This document shows positions 1-10,797 of a DNA stretch of 64,000 nt, one piece after another. Source of the DNA: Acanthosoma haemorrhoidale. Taxonomy: Eukaryota > Arthropoda > Insecta > Hemiptera > Acanthosomatidae. The stretch's first letter is position 1. Each line of letters begins with the position of its first letter. The translations under genes were made by a program, and so were the position numbers. The notes below the pieces were generated by a model. That model was given only the letters and a program-made list of their open reading frames with translations, did no database searches and had not been told where the DNA came from. The stretch spans positions 90,877,474-90,941,473 of the forward strand of contig OV884011.1 in the NCBI GenBank assembly GCA_930367205.1, in the 5' to 3' direction.

Positions 1-836
1 TTTTCGCAGCCTGTAGTGGTTGGTGACTTACATAGGGTCTGGACAAAAGAAGAACATGAGGTAGATACGAGTTCCGATAAAATTATACAAACATTTCAAC
101 CGTGTAGATATTAGAGCTACGCGTGCCTTTTGAAAGTTGAATCAACTTTTAAGAACTCTGACATCCCTTGATATTGTTCCTACACTTTCTTCGTCCTTAA
201 TTTTTCTACCGAGCACGTAGAGCAAAGTTTTAATTTTATTGAGGTACATAATACATTATAAGCGGTAAATGTTTCATGAGTAATACTCATGCTGACTATT
301 CTATAAAATAAATGACCTAACCCGAATAAAGGAAGGAAATCTTGTAAAATTATTACTATTGCAATTTTTACAAAAAGTATTAACGTTGGAATTACCTAGC
401 ACTCGTAGAAGATCGTGACATTCAATTAAATGCTATCACGATTACCAGTATCCGGTTGCTGACATTCCATCGTCCACTTATTTATTATAATCTGCAGCAT
501 TATTGTTATAACCTGAAATATCCTGTATATTTTAATGTGACCACCTATCGTCAGTCTGTTGGTGTACATGCGGGTTGAAAAATTAACCAATTATTATTTC
601 TTAAAAAGGCTACTTTCATTGAATGGCAAATACATTTTCGGTAAAAAATACTGAGTATTTTTTTCACAATTATTTAATGAGGTTTTAGAAACAGTCCAAC
701 TACCAGCTCTTGAAACTGTTTCTTCTTTTTCAACCTACATCATTTAGTTTATATATAAGTATTTCCGAACAATTTAGTTTACTTATGATGTATCCTACTA
801 CTGATCTTTTTATTCTCGGATTATCCCATTTGAAAT
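1..836. other. AT-rich intergenic sequence, nothing recognised
   Basis: No coding frame of convincing composition, no splice-linked exon and no repeat shared with the rest of the window was seen. The short open frame at 710-895 has no recognisable motif and runs into the GC-rich block that follows. Confidence 0.5.
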
Positions 837-1170
837 CTCGTGACTGGCAAACGATTAGCCCCTCAGACCAAGGAGAGCTACAACGGCGGAACTAGCTGAC
901 TCTTTACCGCCGGGGGGACGACGGCCCTTACGGATTTAGACTTCCCGTTCCTTCGCATAAGGCCTAAGCAGTTTCCCTTAGCCGGCCGGAGCCTAACTGC
1001 CGCTTGGAATGGAGGATGAGCATCTTCCGCGAACAATTAACCTATAGTACCTGGAAGCCGGCACCGCGCGCGCAAAGGATCGCAGCCATTAGCTCGAGCA
1101 CGGGGGCGGAGTACTAACAGCTTCCGAGAGAGGGATGGCTTTCTTCTGCTCATCCTCTGGTAATCGTTAC
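837..1170. other. GC-rich block of unknown origin
   Basis: A compact block that is much richer in G and C than its AT-rich flanks, with CpG-containing stretches around 908-930 and 1060-1110. It has no long open frame and I could not match it to rRNA, tRNA or any element elsewhere in the window. Retrotransposon 5' regions are often GC-rich in such genomes, so a 5' UTR or promoter remnant is one possibility, but this is only a guess. Confidence 0.4.
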
Positions 1171-1794
1171 CGTCCTCCTTGAATACTAAGTGAAATCAAA
1201 AACTAACCATTCGATGGCAAATAATCTGTTCAGTTATTGCTGAGCATGAAGGGGGAGGATGTACTTTTGAACAGGCACGGGCCAGTGGAACTTTGTCTAC
1301 TATAGCAGTCATAGAAATATCCATACTGTCTGAAATATTACAGATATTTCATATTCTATTATGACCTTGAAAAAAAATAGCCATTTTGTAATATATATTT
1401 AATTTACTCATTCAAAAAAATGTAAATTAAACTTATAATTTATTTAATCTCATGTTCTTCTTTTAAATGTCATTTAAATGAAACAAATAAAAAATTTATG
1501 CAGCTACAGTTCATGAATTGTTTACAAATTCCCCGTCGAATGCTTGCCTTGCTCCATCTAAGAATTGAGTATTGTGATCCCGATGCTTCAAATACAATGT
1601 TATCCTAATGGCCTCCTATAGACACCGCACATATGATGTATGAGGTTCTTTTATGGCATGCACTTCAACGAGGTAATACGAAAAAATAAGAGGTATGAGG
1701 TTAAACGTAGTAATAAGAAGTATGAGGAAATACGAAGTGTTCAAGCCCTCATAATTGATTGAAATAATTGATACTTCGAATTTTCTGAAGGTCC
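1171..1794. other. Intergenic sequence, nothing recognised
   Basis: AT-rich sequence without a coding frame, splice-consistent exon or repeat that I could match. Confidence 0.4.
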
Positions 1795-1913
1795 TCTATT
1801 TTTGTAGTCGGTGCCACCGTCACTACGATTGGTAAGATCTCGGTTTTCGTGCCATGGGATGGTCCATCTGTCCATCCGTAAGTCCGTCTTTCGAAGGCGC
1901 CAGACATCCAATA

Positions 1914-1921
1914 CCCCCAGG
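1914..1921. repeat. Left 8-bp target-site duplication of MITE copy 1
   Basis: CCCCCAGG flanks the element and is repeated exactly at 2164-2171. Confidence 0.9.
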
Positions 1922-2163
1922 CAGAGGCGTAACTACAGGGTGGCAGGGCTGGCAAAATGCCACGGGCCCCCGGCCCAAGTGGCCGCGAGCTCAGAAATAT
2001 TGTTTTAATATTGTACCTATTTATAAAAATATTAAAATATATATACCATAATACAAATTATTGGTTGTGGGTAACTACTCGTAAGTATAATAAAGCTTAA
2101 TGATAGGGCCCCCATTAATTATGGAATTTGCCACGGGCCCCAGATGATATAGTTACGCCACTG
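1922..2163. mobile_element. Non-autonomous hAT-type MITE, copy 1
   Basis: A 242-bp element bounded by imperfect terminal inverted repeats: CAGAGGCGTAACTA at the left and TAGTTACGCCACTG at the right. Exact 8-bp direct duplications flank it at 1914-1921 and 2164-2171. CAG-starting termini with an 8-bp target duplication are the signature of the hAT superfamily. It encodes no protein, so it must have been moved by a transposase supplied elsewhere. A second copy at 20754-21016 shares both ends and much of the interior, including a TTGGTTGTGGGTAACTA stretch. Here it lies inside a LINE ORF1 remnant, so it is younger than that remnant. Confidence 0.9.
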
Positions 2164-2171
2164 CCCCCAGG
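2164..2171. repeat. Right 8-bp target-site duplication of MITE copy 1
   Basis: CCCCCAGG, identical to 1914-1921. Confidence 0.9.
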
Positions 2172-2404
2172 GCAGTTTTTAAAGTTTCTCTTATTATTGT
2201 CATATCCTCACTCACATCGATGCCCATAATTAAAAACTTTTTTAACCGTTGGCCATCTCTTGGGGCATAGGTGTGGTGGGGAGTGTTCTCTTTTTTCAGG
2301 GCAAATATAGCTTTTTGTCGATCAGCCTCGTTATCAATAAACAGCCTGACCCCCTTTTGAAAGGGCCGAAAGAAGTATGCTGAAACCCCGATATGTGTCT
2401 TACT

Positions 2405-2860
2405 AGGCTTACACTGCCTGCTTGCTGACTTTCCCCAATCTATCTATCTAGGCGCCTCACGCTGATGATTTACAAGAACATACTCGCGGCCGGTTCTGTT
2501 GTACGGTCCATCACTTTTTAGTCATCTGACGGAAGCGACAACGGGATTCTCATGAAAGTGGTCCGACATATTTATTTCTAGGAACAGAGGAACTGTGAGC
2601 TCCACGAAGATTTTGAGCTGGCACTACGGATGAATTCATTCCCTGTAGACATATCAATTTCTTTGATTCACTGCAATATATCACCAACCCCGTGTTTCAC
2701 ACGATTTCCCCCTCTCCGTTTTCCCATCGATGTCAGAAGGCAGTCGAGGCGGGATTAAGTTAGTTGTAAGTTTAGTTTTAGGCCCCGTTATGTATTCTGA
2801 AGGTGAGCCCCTAGTCCTTTTACATTATATAGTTTTTAGCAATAAAAAGACAGATGTTTA
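2405..2860 (+). mobile_element. 3' end of a Jockey-like LINE (family A), copy 1
   Basis: This segment aligns by eye with 11100-11530 and 60780-61110. All three share the tract encoding the end of the ORF2 reverse-transcriptase protein (F-E-L ... D-E-F-I ... H-I-K-F-F-D-S-L-Q-Y ... N-P-V-F-N-T) and the following GAAGGTGAGCCCC block of the 3' UTR. The frame is broken by stops and shifts, so this is a dead 5'-truncated copy. An AATAAA-like motif lies at about 2840. Confidence 0.7.
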
Positions 2861-5447
2861 GATTAATAATAACTGTTTAAAATTCATAGGTGTAGTAAAG
2901 GAGCCATTCACAGCTCAATTCATATTGTATATAAATTTAAATCTTAAAAATATTATTGTTATAGGGATTAAGAAGGAAAAAAAATGGTCTACCACTATTA
3001 TTGGTGTGTGAGATACATCCAAAATTCCAGATGAGCTTAGAGATGGTTTGCTTTCGGAAGATAGATATTTTCCTAGGCAAAATAACATGTTGACCTCTTC
3101 CAAATGTTACTCCAGTTTTTTTATTATCTGGAATCATTTATTAAGTATCAGTTATATTTTTTTATTTAACATTCGTTTTCTTTAAGAATAATAAAGTTCT
3201 TTATTACATCACTTATAGTGCAATGTTAGTATTCAATATCCAGATAGCCTTCCATTGATCAACACAAAATTCCTGTTAGAGAAGAAATTAGGGACAATAT
3301 ATATATTGGTAATTTGGTATGATAAATCTGTTTATTTTTGTTATCAAAGGAAATTGTTTGTGGAGAGCATGACAAATAATCAAGCTTAGGTTGTTAGAAT
3401 TTATCCTAAATTTGAATCCCAATAGCTTTTTTTTACTAAAGTAAAGTTAATCTATTTTATTCATAAATTTCTTAAAACCGCAGCACAAGGTAATCTCTCC
3501 TTAAGGTAAGTGAGCATATACACATCATTAAGAGTATTTAATCGCAACCCTTATGAAGAATGAAATATGAATACAGTTATTCACAGCTTATACATTTAAA
3601 AAAAGTAGTTTTATCAACTTTCAAATAAAACAGTTTCATTATTATTTTTAGAATGGATTTTTTCTTTGTTTAAATTATCGTTAACATTTCGCAAGTACTG
3701 ATTCATTCTAATTTTAAAATAAAGCTGTCCGAATGATTTTATAACTGAAACATAATGATTTTCTTCTTCCAAAACTGGTTAGTACTATTAAAAAAAAAAT
3801 TGTCCTATACACTGTTTAATTAAACGTGTTACAAAATTTGGTGAGCCGGATATCAGAATTTTGTATTATAGTACACAAAAATAAATGTTTACGTAATGTC
3901 TGAATATTTTTTCACAAATTTATGAAATTGTTACTTAGTCCACATCAGGTAAAATTAATCCTCATCAGTCTTTAATTCCTATAAATCATTTTTTTCTTGA
4001 TGAATTCCAATGAAGCAAGTCATTTTAAAAAGTATTTTATAAACCTGGGTGTATATAGGTTCTAAATGTTCGGGGTAAGAATGCTAAAAGGAAGGGTGTG
4101 TTGGAGTGGGGATGAGTTGAAGGCGCTAGGGTCAGATTCCTCCCCTTCTACACTATTCTATGATTTGTTCAAAACACAGTCCACATACATATTATTAACT
4201 ACAATGGATGGCCTTCAATTTGATACGCTATTCAATATGATATAAGCTTATTTATTTTTAATTACTAATTCATATATTAGTAACACTTCTATATTTTTTG
4301 TTATCTAAAAAATACACTGGTAGTAACAGTAAAAGTAGTGAACCCTATTTTAATGGGTTTTGTTATAGTTTGAAAACAAAATAAGTTGCATGACATAGGA
4401 AATTACAACTTAAAGATTTTTAATTTGATAACATCCGAAAAAGTTTAGACCAATATTTTCTGTTACTAATTACTTAACTAATTAATTAAATTTTCTCATG
4501 TTTTATGAATATGGCTATATGTTTTTTATCTTGATTTTATCAAATGAGACCTCCATGTAAATTTTTATATCTCCAGTTTGGTTCAAAGACTCGCAAAACA
4601 AGGGGATTTCCAATATTGTTGAAAAAATCAACATCTCTTTAATAATCGTCCCATTTTGCTAACTTTCAATATTTCTCTAGTCAAAGTTCATGAGATAGTA
4701 GTGATTTTTTCCCCTAGGACACATTAGAGATGGTAGGGCAAAAATATTTTTTAAAAATTAAGATTTGGGAGCCAACAGTAGAAATTGTGTATTTAATGTC
4801 TTTCAAGGCCAAATTTAAAGTTTTTTTACCAATATTTCTGCTATTTATTACTTTTGTATTGGTTGAAAAAGCAATTTTCCATTACCAAATGGCTTATGTA
4901 GTTTTCAAAACATGTTTAAGATACTAAAACAGAGACCCCTTTCTTGATATTCTTTCTTTACATTTTTTTTATTCCTGCGGGTAATAACCCTGCTGGCAGG
5001 AATGTATATATTATTTATTACATATTTAGAATAATTTGAAAATAGAAGCTTTTAAGTTATGAAAAAAATGGCAAGGCTACTGATCTTTATGTCACAACTA
5101 GTGTTGAGTTATTGTCAAGCCGGAGAGTACCGCATTTACTTTTAAGGGGTGGTCATGTTTTGTCTGGATGTTAGTATGTTCTACAACACTGGTCATAAAA
5201 AAGATTCACTCAATATGAACTTTTAAAGATATATTCAAACACTTCTTGTGAATTATGCTAATTAGTTTTTATTAAAATTAATTAACAGGAATGTGAAAAC
5301 AAACTAAATCTGAAAAAAAAAAAAAATTGGCCCAGTTATGTTAACTCTCAAGGCAAAGTTCAGAAGCTATTTATGATTTTAAGTTTTGAGAGTGACCAGG
5401 AGAAAACAATACAGTAAATGTATAACATCCAAGTCAATTTGAACAGT

Positions 5448-5542
<95 letters not shown>

Positions 5543-7294
5543 CTTTTATAGTCAAATTAATGCATTTAAAAGACAATGGGATTCCATGCTTTTTATTCAA
5601 TTTACCATACTTCTCATGGTTAATAGCCCTAACTTGCAATGAAGGCAATGTAAGTGATGTTAGTGATGAGATATGTGGGATATCTTAGCCTTCTTCCCTT
5701 GTGCATCTTATATGAGATGGCTAATATCCAGAATTCCATGATCCCAGGTCTCCAATTAATTAATTACCAATGCATTAAAGCTACAAAGCAAAATATTTTG
5801 TTCATATTTCCCCGCAGTTGGTATCAGTTAGATACACTAATGTTTATTGCACTAGGATAAATAAATCTGTCCCATGTTCTTCCTGGTTGTCAATCCTTAA
5901 CCATTATATCTAATATTAAACTTTGTGTCATGGGCTTCAAGCACCATTTGTGTAAGATCGGTATAATTCATGCAGTAAGTAGCATTTATTTTATATTCTG
6001 TATTTTTTATTAACTTGCTGCAGCTAAAAAAGAACCTTCCATGCAAAAACAATCATGCACTTGATGGATAGTGTACCAATTTCCTCAGTCGTCCAAAGGT
6101 TCCATCTTCCATCCATAATTTGCTTGTCAAAATAGAGTAATAATCCCTACCAAGGCATTTAGTTTTTCACCTTTTCTTAATTTATCTTCACCTAGTGAAG
6201 AAATTGATTTTATTAAAAGATATATTAACATTTTTTATTGGGTTAGCCGAAATTACCTGTCTTTTGGAGGAACTTCCATGTAAAATTTCATGTCTTCAGG
6301 TAAAAGAGTGGAACTTCAAAACTAACAATAACAATAATATGAGTGAATAATATACACTTATACATATTGTGTAATAGATCCAAAAGTTAAAAATAATCTC
6401 TAAATTAACAAATTCATTTTATAAAATGAACATTTTATTTTAGATTTTTGTGTTATTAGAATAAATTTGTGTAATGGAATTAGTTTTAAATCAAAGTCCA
6501 ATCATGAAGATAAATAAATTCATTTTTTACCTTTATCGCCTCCAAAAAAGTTGTCATTTTAAAGTCTATCACTAATCATATCCAACCATTATTATAAGGG
6601 TCCTCTGAAGAATAAAGAAATCAAATTATTAAATACTTGAACTGGCTGTATCTTATGTTATATCGTGTGTTATTGCCAATTAAATTATAGAATTACACTA
6701 CATGTCCAGTTCTTTCCTTTAGCAAGCTATAATTATTTTTAATAAAAACTCCTTATGTCTCTCATCAAGTTTCATTATTATGTGTGAACATATTCTATTT
6801 CTCAAAACATCCTCAGGTAATGTCAAGTGTATGAATATGAAAAGTTGGCAAAGAGATTTAATAATTATTCACTATCATTGGAAATCTTCGAAGCATCAAA
6901 CTTTTTTTGTATTTTAGGCAGCTCCTCTGTATTTAGGACTGATAGCATAGCCCTCTTATATTTTATAGCTAAATATATCTGTTTCTTAACTTTATACTAA
7001 CACCAGTACAGTTTCAATTGTTTTTGATTTTTTATAATGTTTTTCCCCCCAAATATTTCATTGCTTTATGAATTGTGTATTAATGAATACACCTACACAA
7101 AGTGTAGTACACTGTTTGTACTGTACTGTACACGGTTTGTTTTTTCATTACTAAATTTGAAATTGTAAACATTATTCTTTTAAATATAGCCTTACTGAAC
7201 AAATTGATTTTAGTAGCTGAAAAAATGTATAAATAAAGGGATAATAAGTAACAAACATTTCTTTTCATTGCAATTCTAAGCTCTACTTTAATTT
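2861..7294. other. Long AT-rich stretch without recognised genes
   Basis: No exon-like frame, splice-linked coding segment or recognisable transposon protein was found here on either strand. The only clear structure is the TA microsatellite at 5453-5539. Short open frames (for example at 4730-4927 and 5654-5860) have AT-driven composition and no motif. This lies downstream of the carboxypeptidase 3' end. Confidence 0.5.
5453..5539. repeat. (TA)n microsatellite
   Basis: About 43 uninterrupted TA units. Reading through it in either direction gives artificial Ile-Tyr runs, which explains the overlapping open frames here. Confidence 0.98.
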
Positions 7295-7300
7295 TTTATT
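7295..7300 (-). promoter_or_regulatory. Candidate polyadenylation signal of the carboxypeptidase gene
   Basis: AATAAA on the minus strand, about 250 bases past the stop codon at 7547-7549. It is the nearest canonical hexamer I noticed, but the region is AT-rich and the motif may occur by chance. Confidence 0.4.
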
Positions 7301-7546
7301 TACAAAGATTTTCAATGCAACAAGAACCAAATGAATGAGAAAGAGAAAAATAACAGCTAAAGAATTACTGAAGTTAAGTCGTGTAATAGATATAATAGGA
7401 ATTGTACGGAAAAAAAAACTTAGTTTGTTCAACTATATGAGAAGTTGAATTTTTTTTTTGTCTCTCTTTTGTTAGATAAAAATTAAATTGTGTGCTGTTA
7501 TCACTTCCCTTTTCAACATTTTATCAGTTTAATGTCCAAGAAAATA

Positions 7547-7746
7547 TTAAATTTTTGACTTTTGCTTTAGATAGGTCACAAACGCCTTGATGCCCTCGAA
7601 AGTTTCTTTGATCATGCCATCGAGAACAGATTCAAGAGGTGCAAACCCACGCTGGGGATGATCCAGGCCTGGAAGTTCCATTGTGTACACATATTTTATT
7701 CCTGCTGCTCCTTTTGCCCAATCATCACTACCCCCTGCTCCTGGAC
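7547..7746 (-). CDS. Carboxypeptidase last exon (catalytic Glu, stop)
   Basis: 200 bases beginning with the last two bases of a split Gly codon after an acceptor ending TTGACAG, and closed by TAA at 7549-7547. It encodes G-G-S-D-D-W, G-I-K-Y and T-M-E-L-P-G followed by E-T-F-E-G-I-K-A, the classical C-terminal part of the M14 fold. The last residues (KQKSKI) are a short basic tail. Confidence 0.93.
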
Positions 7747-10706
7747 CTGTCAATTCATAAATATTTATTTATTGTGTAAAAGAAACATAAATAAAAAGAA
7801 ATATTATTGGTTGAGAATTGGCATTATATTTCTTTTCAGATCACCCAGAGGCCAGAACAGTAGTAGTAGGCTAGATTAATAATGCAATGCAGTTATTTCA
7901 TTTGTGAAAATATAGTATAATTAGTAGAGTAGCTCATAAAATTTGCAATGGTTGAGGAGTGTAAAAACAACCTAAACACACTCTCGCTAGCCAATAAGGT
8001 TAGAATCGACTGGGTGCCAGGACATACAGGCATCACAGGCAATGAGAAGGCAGATGGCCTTGCAAGGGTGGGCTCAGAACAGACACCTCTTGCACCTGAA
8101 CCCATATGTGGTATCAGCCTCAGCTACGCTAAAAGGCGTATAAAATTAGCTATAGAGGACAAGGCAAGACTCTCTTGGAGAGAAACTAAGAAACAGGAAC
8201 ACTCGAAACTGTTTCTTAATGGACCCTGTAAGAGAAGAAGCTCAGCACTTCTATCAATGGACAGGTGGACACTCAAAAGTGTGACAGGACTCTATACAGG
8301 TCACTGTCGGTTAAATAAACACCTCTTTAATTTGGGGATAGTGGGATCACCAATCTGCAGATTCTGCAAGAAAGAGGGAGAAACGGCACGTCATATAATA
8401 TGTGACTGTGATAACTTAGCTAGAAGGCGATACTTTCATTTTGGTAGTGATCGCATTGTAGACCCCAAACTATGTGAACTGATCGATCCATTCAGTATCC
8501 TCAGATTTGGAAAGGCCGTGGGCCTGTCACATATTTAGGACAGAGACATGGACGGCACACAATAGGTCTCAGTGAGGCCGCGGTGCACAAATGCCGGAAC
8601 AAATAATAATATTCCTTTCTAAGTCTTACCAGTTAGCATATTAAAAGGAAATTTTTTTTGTATTCTCAGCCCATTTCTGTGAATTAATACTTTACATATA
8701 AGGTTTGGTGTAGATCTCTAGAATTAATGAAGCTACCTTAATTTATAATATACAGTTACAATTTTATATTTTTATTAAAAACTGCAGGAAAGTACCGATT
8801 TGCTATATGCATTTTATAAATAAATAGAGATGAAAAATGTTTACACAGGTTTGTTTGTTCTTACTCATTAGATTCTTACCAATTGTGTCATTCATTCAAT
8901 TTTTGTAAGTTGCTGTTATTTATATTGTTGTATAAGTAATTTGTTCTGATTTGTAGTCCTGGGAAACATTGGCATAATGTAAAAATAAAGACTAAAGACA
9001 CCCAGTGAAAAAAATGAGTTGTTTTTTTTATGCAGCTTTTATTTAAATATGCAAGTGTTTCTTATTAGAGTTTTTACTCCTTAGAATATTATTAAAATCT
9101 TTTTATATGTAATATATGAATATATTAGCCCTCATTTTGACTGGCTGTGTGGAGTACTTGGTCTTTCAGTGGGACTCAGATATAAGTTGATGTGAATCAT
9201 GTATTGATTTGTCTTTGGTTCTCTACTGTGCTCCCATGCCTCTCGCCTCTACCCCGAGTTAGGGAGGCACCTGCCTTTCATCCACGATATTGGTTCATTC
9301 CTTTTCCAAACCATTAATGCTCACCACCCTCCTTATATATACAATATTCTACAGTTGAAATCCTCAGTTTACTCCGAAAACATAAAATCTTTTTCTCTGA
9401 CCATTAAACTCTTGCCCACAAAACATCAGCATACAGCAAATTGTTCCTTCCTTGCTTGGTCCACTACCCTCCGGCATTCTCACCTCTTAATATCTGCCAA
9501 GCTTTTACCTTATGAACATTCAAACCTCTCCTATTCCATCACCTCCTCACTACCCAGACAGAAGCTTGATAGTTTGGGAGGACAATTTATTTATATTATT
9601 ACATTTGCATATTTGTATTTTGCCATTTCTATTTTTATCTCATTGTCTACCTCATATAAATTATATATAGATGTTTGGCTGGTACCTTTCTTGGTTTTTA
9701 CTATTGTATGTAACTTTTTTTTTTGTAATAATTTAATGATTTTCATTTAATATTGTATTACATTGTACAGGCTTAGTCATATTGTTGTTTTTTTGTTTGT
9801 TCCATGTATGAATTTATTTGCTAAATGCAGTAATTTTTTTTTTTTTCATGATGTAATAGTTCTTTTTATTTCTTAGATATGAACTTCCTGATTGATTATG
9901 ATTCTGTCATCTGAATGTTATCCTTATTCATAGGGGACCTAGTTCCAGAGTGATTTTGTTTCTATTATATTCTTTATGCTATAAATTATTATCTAATAAA
10001 ATAACATACCAACAGTGGGGGTTGTCATACCAACAGTATAAATGGTTCCATTCACAATAGACATAGCTTCAGCTGCCAACTTTGCCAATTTATCCTATAA
10101 ATATTTTCATTTGTTTCCATTATTACTGCTTAAAAATAAGTTATATAAAGTTATTTAATATTTTATTAGATCATTGTACTCACTGAGTCTTCCCAATCGA
10201 TTGGGTGCTCATCTGTAAATCCCCATGGATAAATGATGGCCTAAAACAATATATACTGTTGTGATATTTTGACGCTGTGAGTTTGTGATATTACTTTTGA
10301 TATAAACTCAAAATTAGCGGGCATAAATGAAAGATACACGACCGTGGATCACGGTTCCTGAATGGCTGAACATTATTGGTTGCGTTATGTTTAATAATAA
10401 TAGTTAACAAATAAATAATACCAAGAATTAAGTATAGATAATTTAATATTGGATTTGTTAACTTTAAAACAAGAAGTTAATAATATCTGAGACAACGGGC
10501 ATTGGAAAACCAAAGAAGTTAAAAAATCCAAGATGGCAACAGAGGGTATAAAAACGAGGAAAGCCGAGGGATCGGCCTTTCACACCCTATATCCTTCTCA
10601 TACATCCTTCAAATGGGACTACCCTTAGTGAAAGGCACCCATCAGCTCAAAATAATTTTCCTTTTATTTTTCCCCACATCCTATTTTTATAAGTTTGAGA
10701 GCTAAG

Positions 10707-10797
<91 letters not shown>

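Larger units (their letters stand above)
1795..2345 (-). mobile_element. LINE ORF1 (gag-like) fragment with PRE_C2HC-type domain, interrupted by a MITE
   Basis: Read on the minus strand from about 2345 to 1795, a single frame is open on both sides of the 242-bp insertion at 1922-2163 once the insertion and one copy of its 8-bp duplication are ignored. It contains residues such as NTPHHTYAP and a K-K-F-L-I-M-G-I-D stretch. These resemble the domain that precedes the zinc knuckles in ORF1 of Jockey-type non-LTR retrotransposons (nucleic-acid-binding chaperone role). The zinc knuckles themselves are not seen. It lies beside a LINE 3' end in the opposite orientation at 2405-2860. Family assignment rests on motif resemblance only. 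Confidence 0.6.

Noticed and set aside
837..1170. Possible ribosomal RNA fragment because of GC content
   Set aside because: No universally conserved 18S, 5.8S or 28S stretch could be recognised.
5379..5648. Two overlapping open frames of about 74-89 residues on opposite strands
   Set aside because: Both are produced by the (TA)n microsatellite (Ile-Tyr repeats) and have no coding character outside it.
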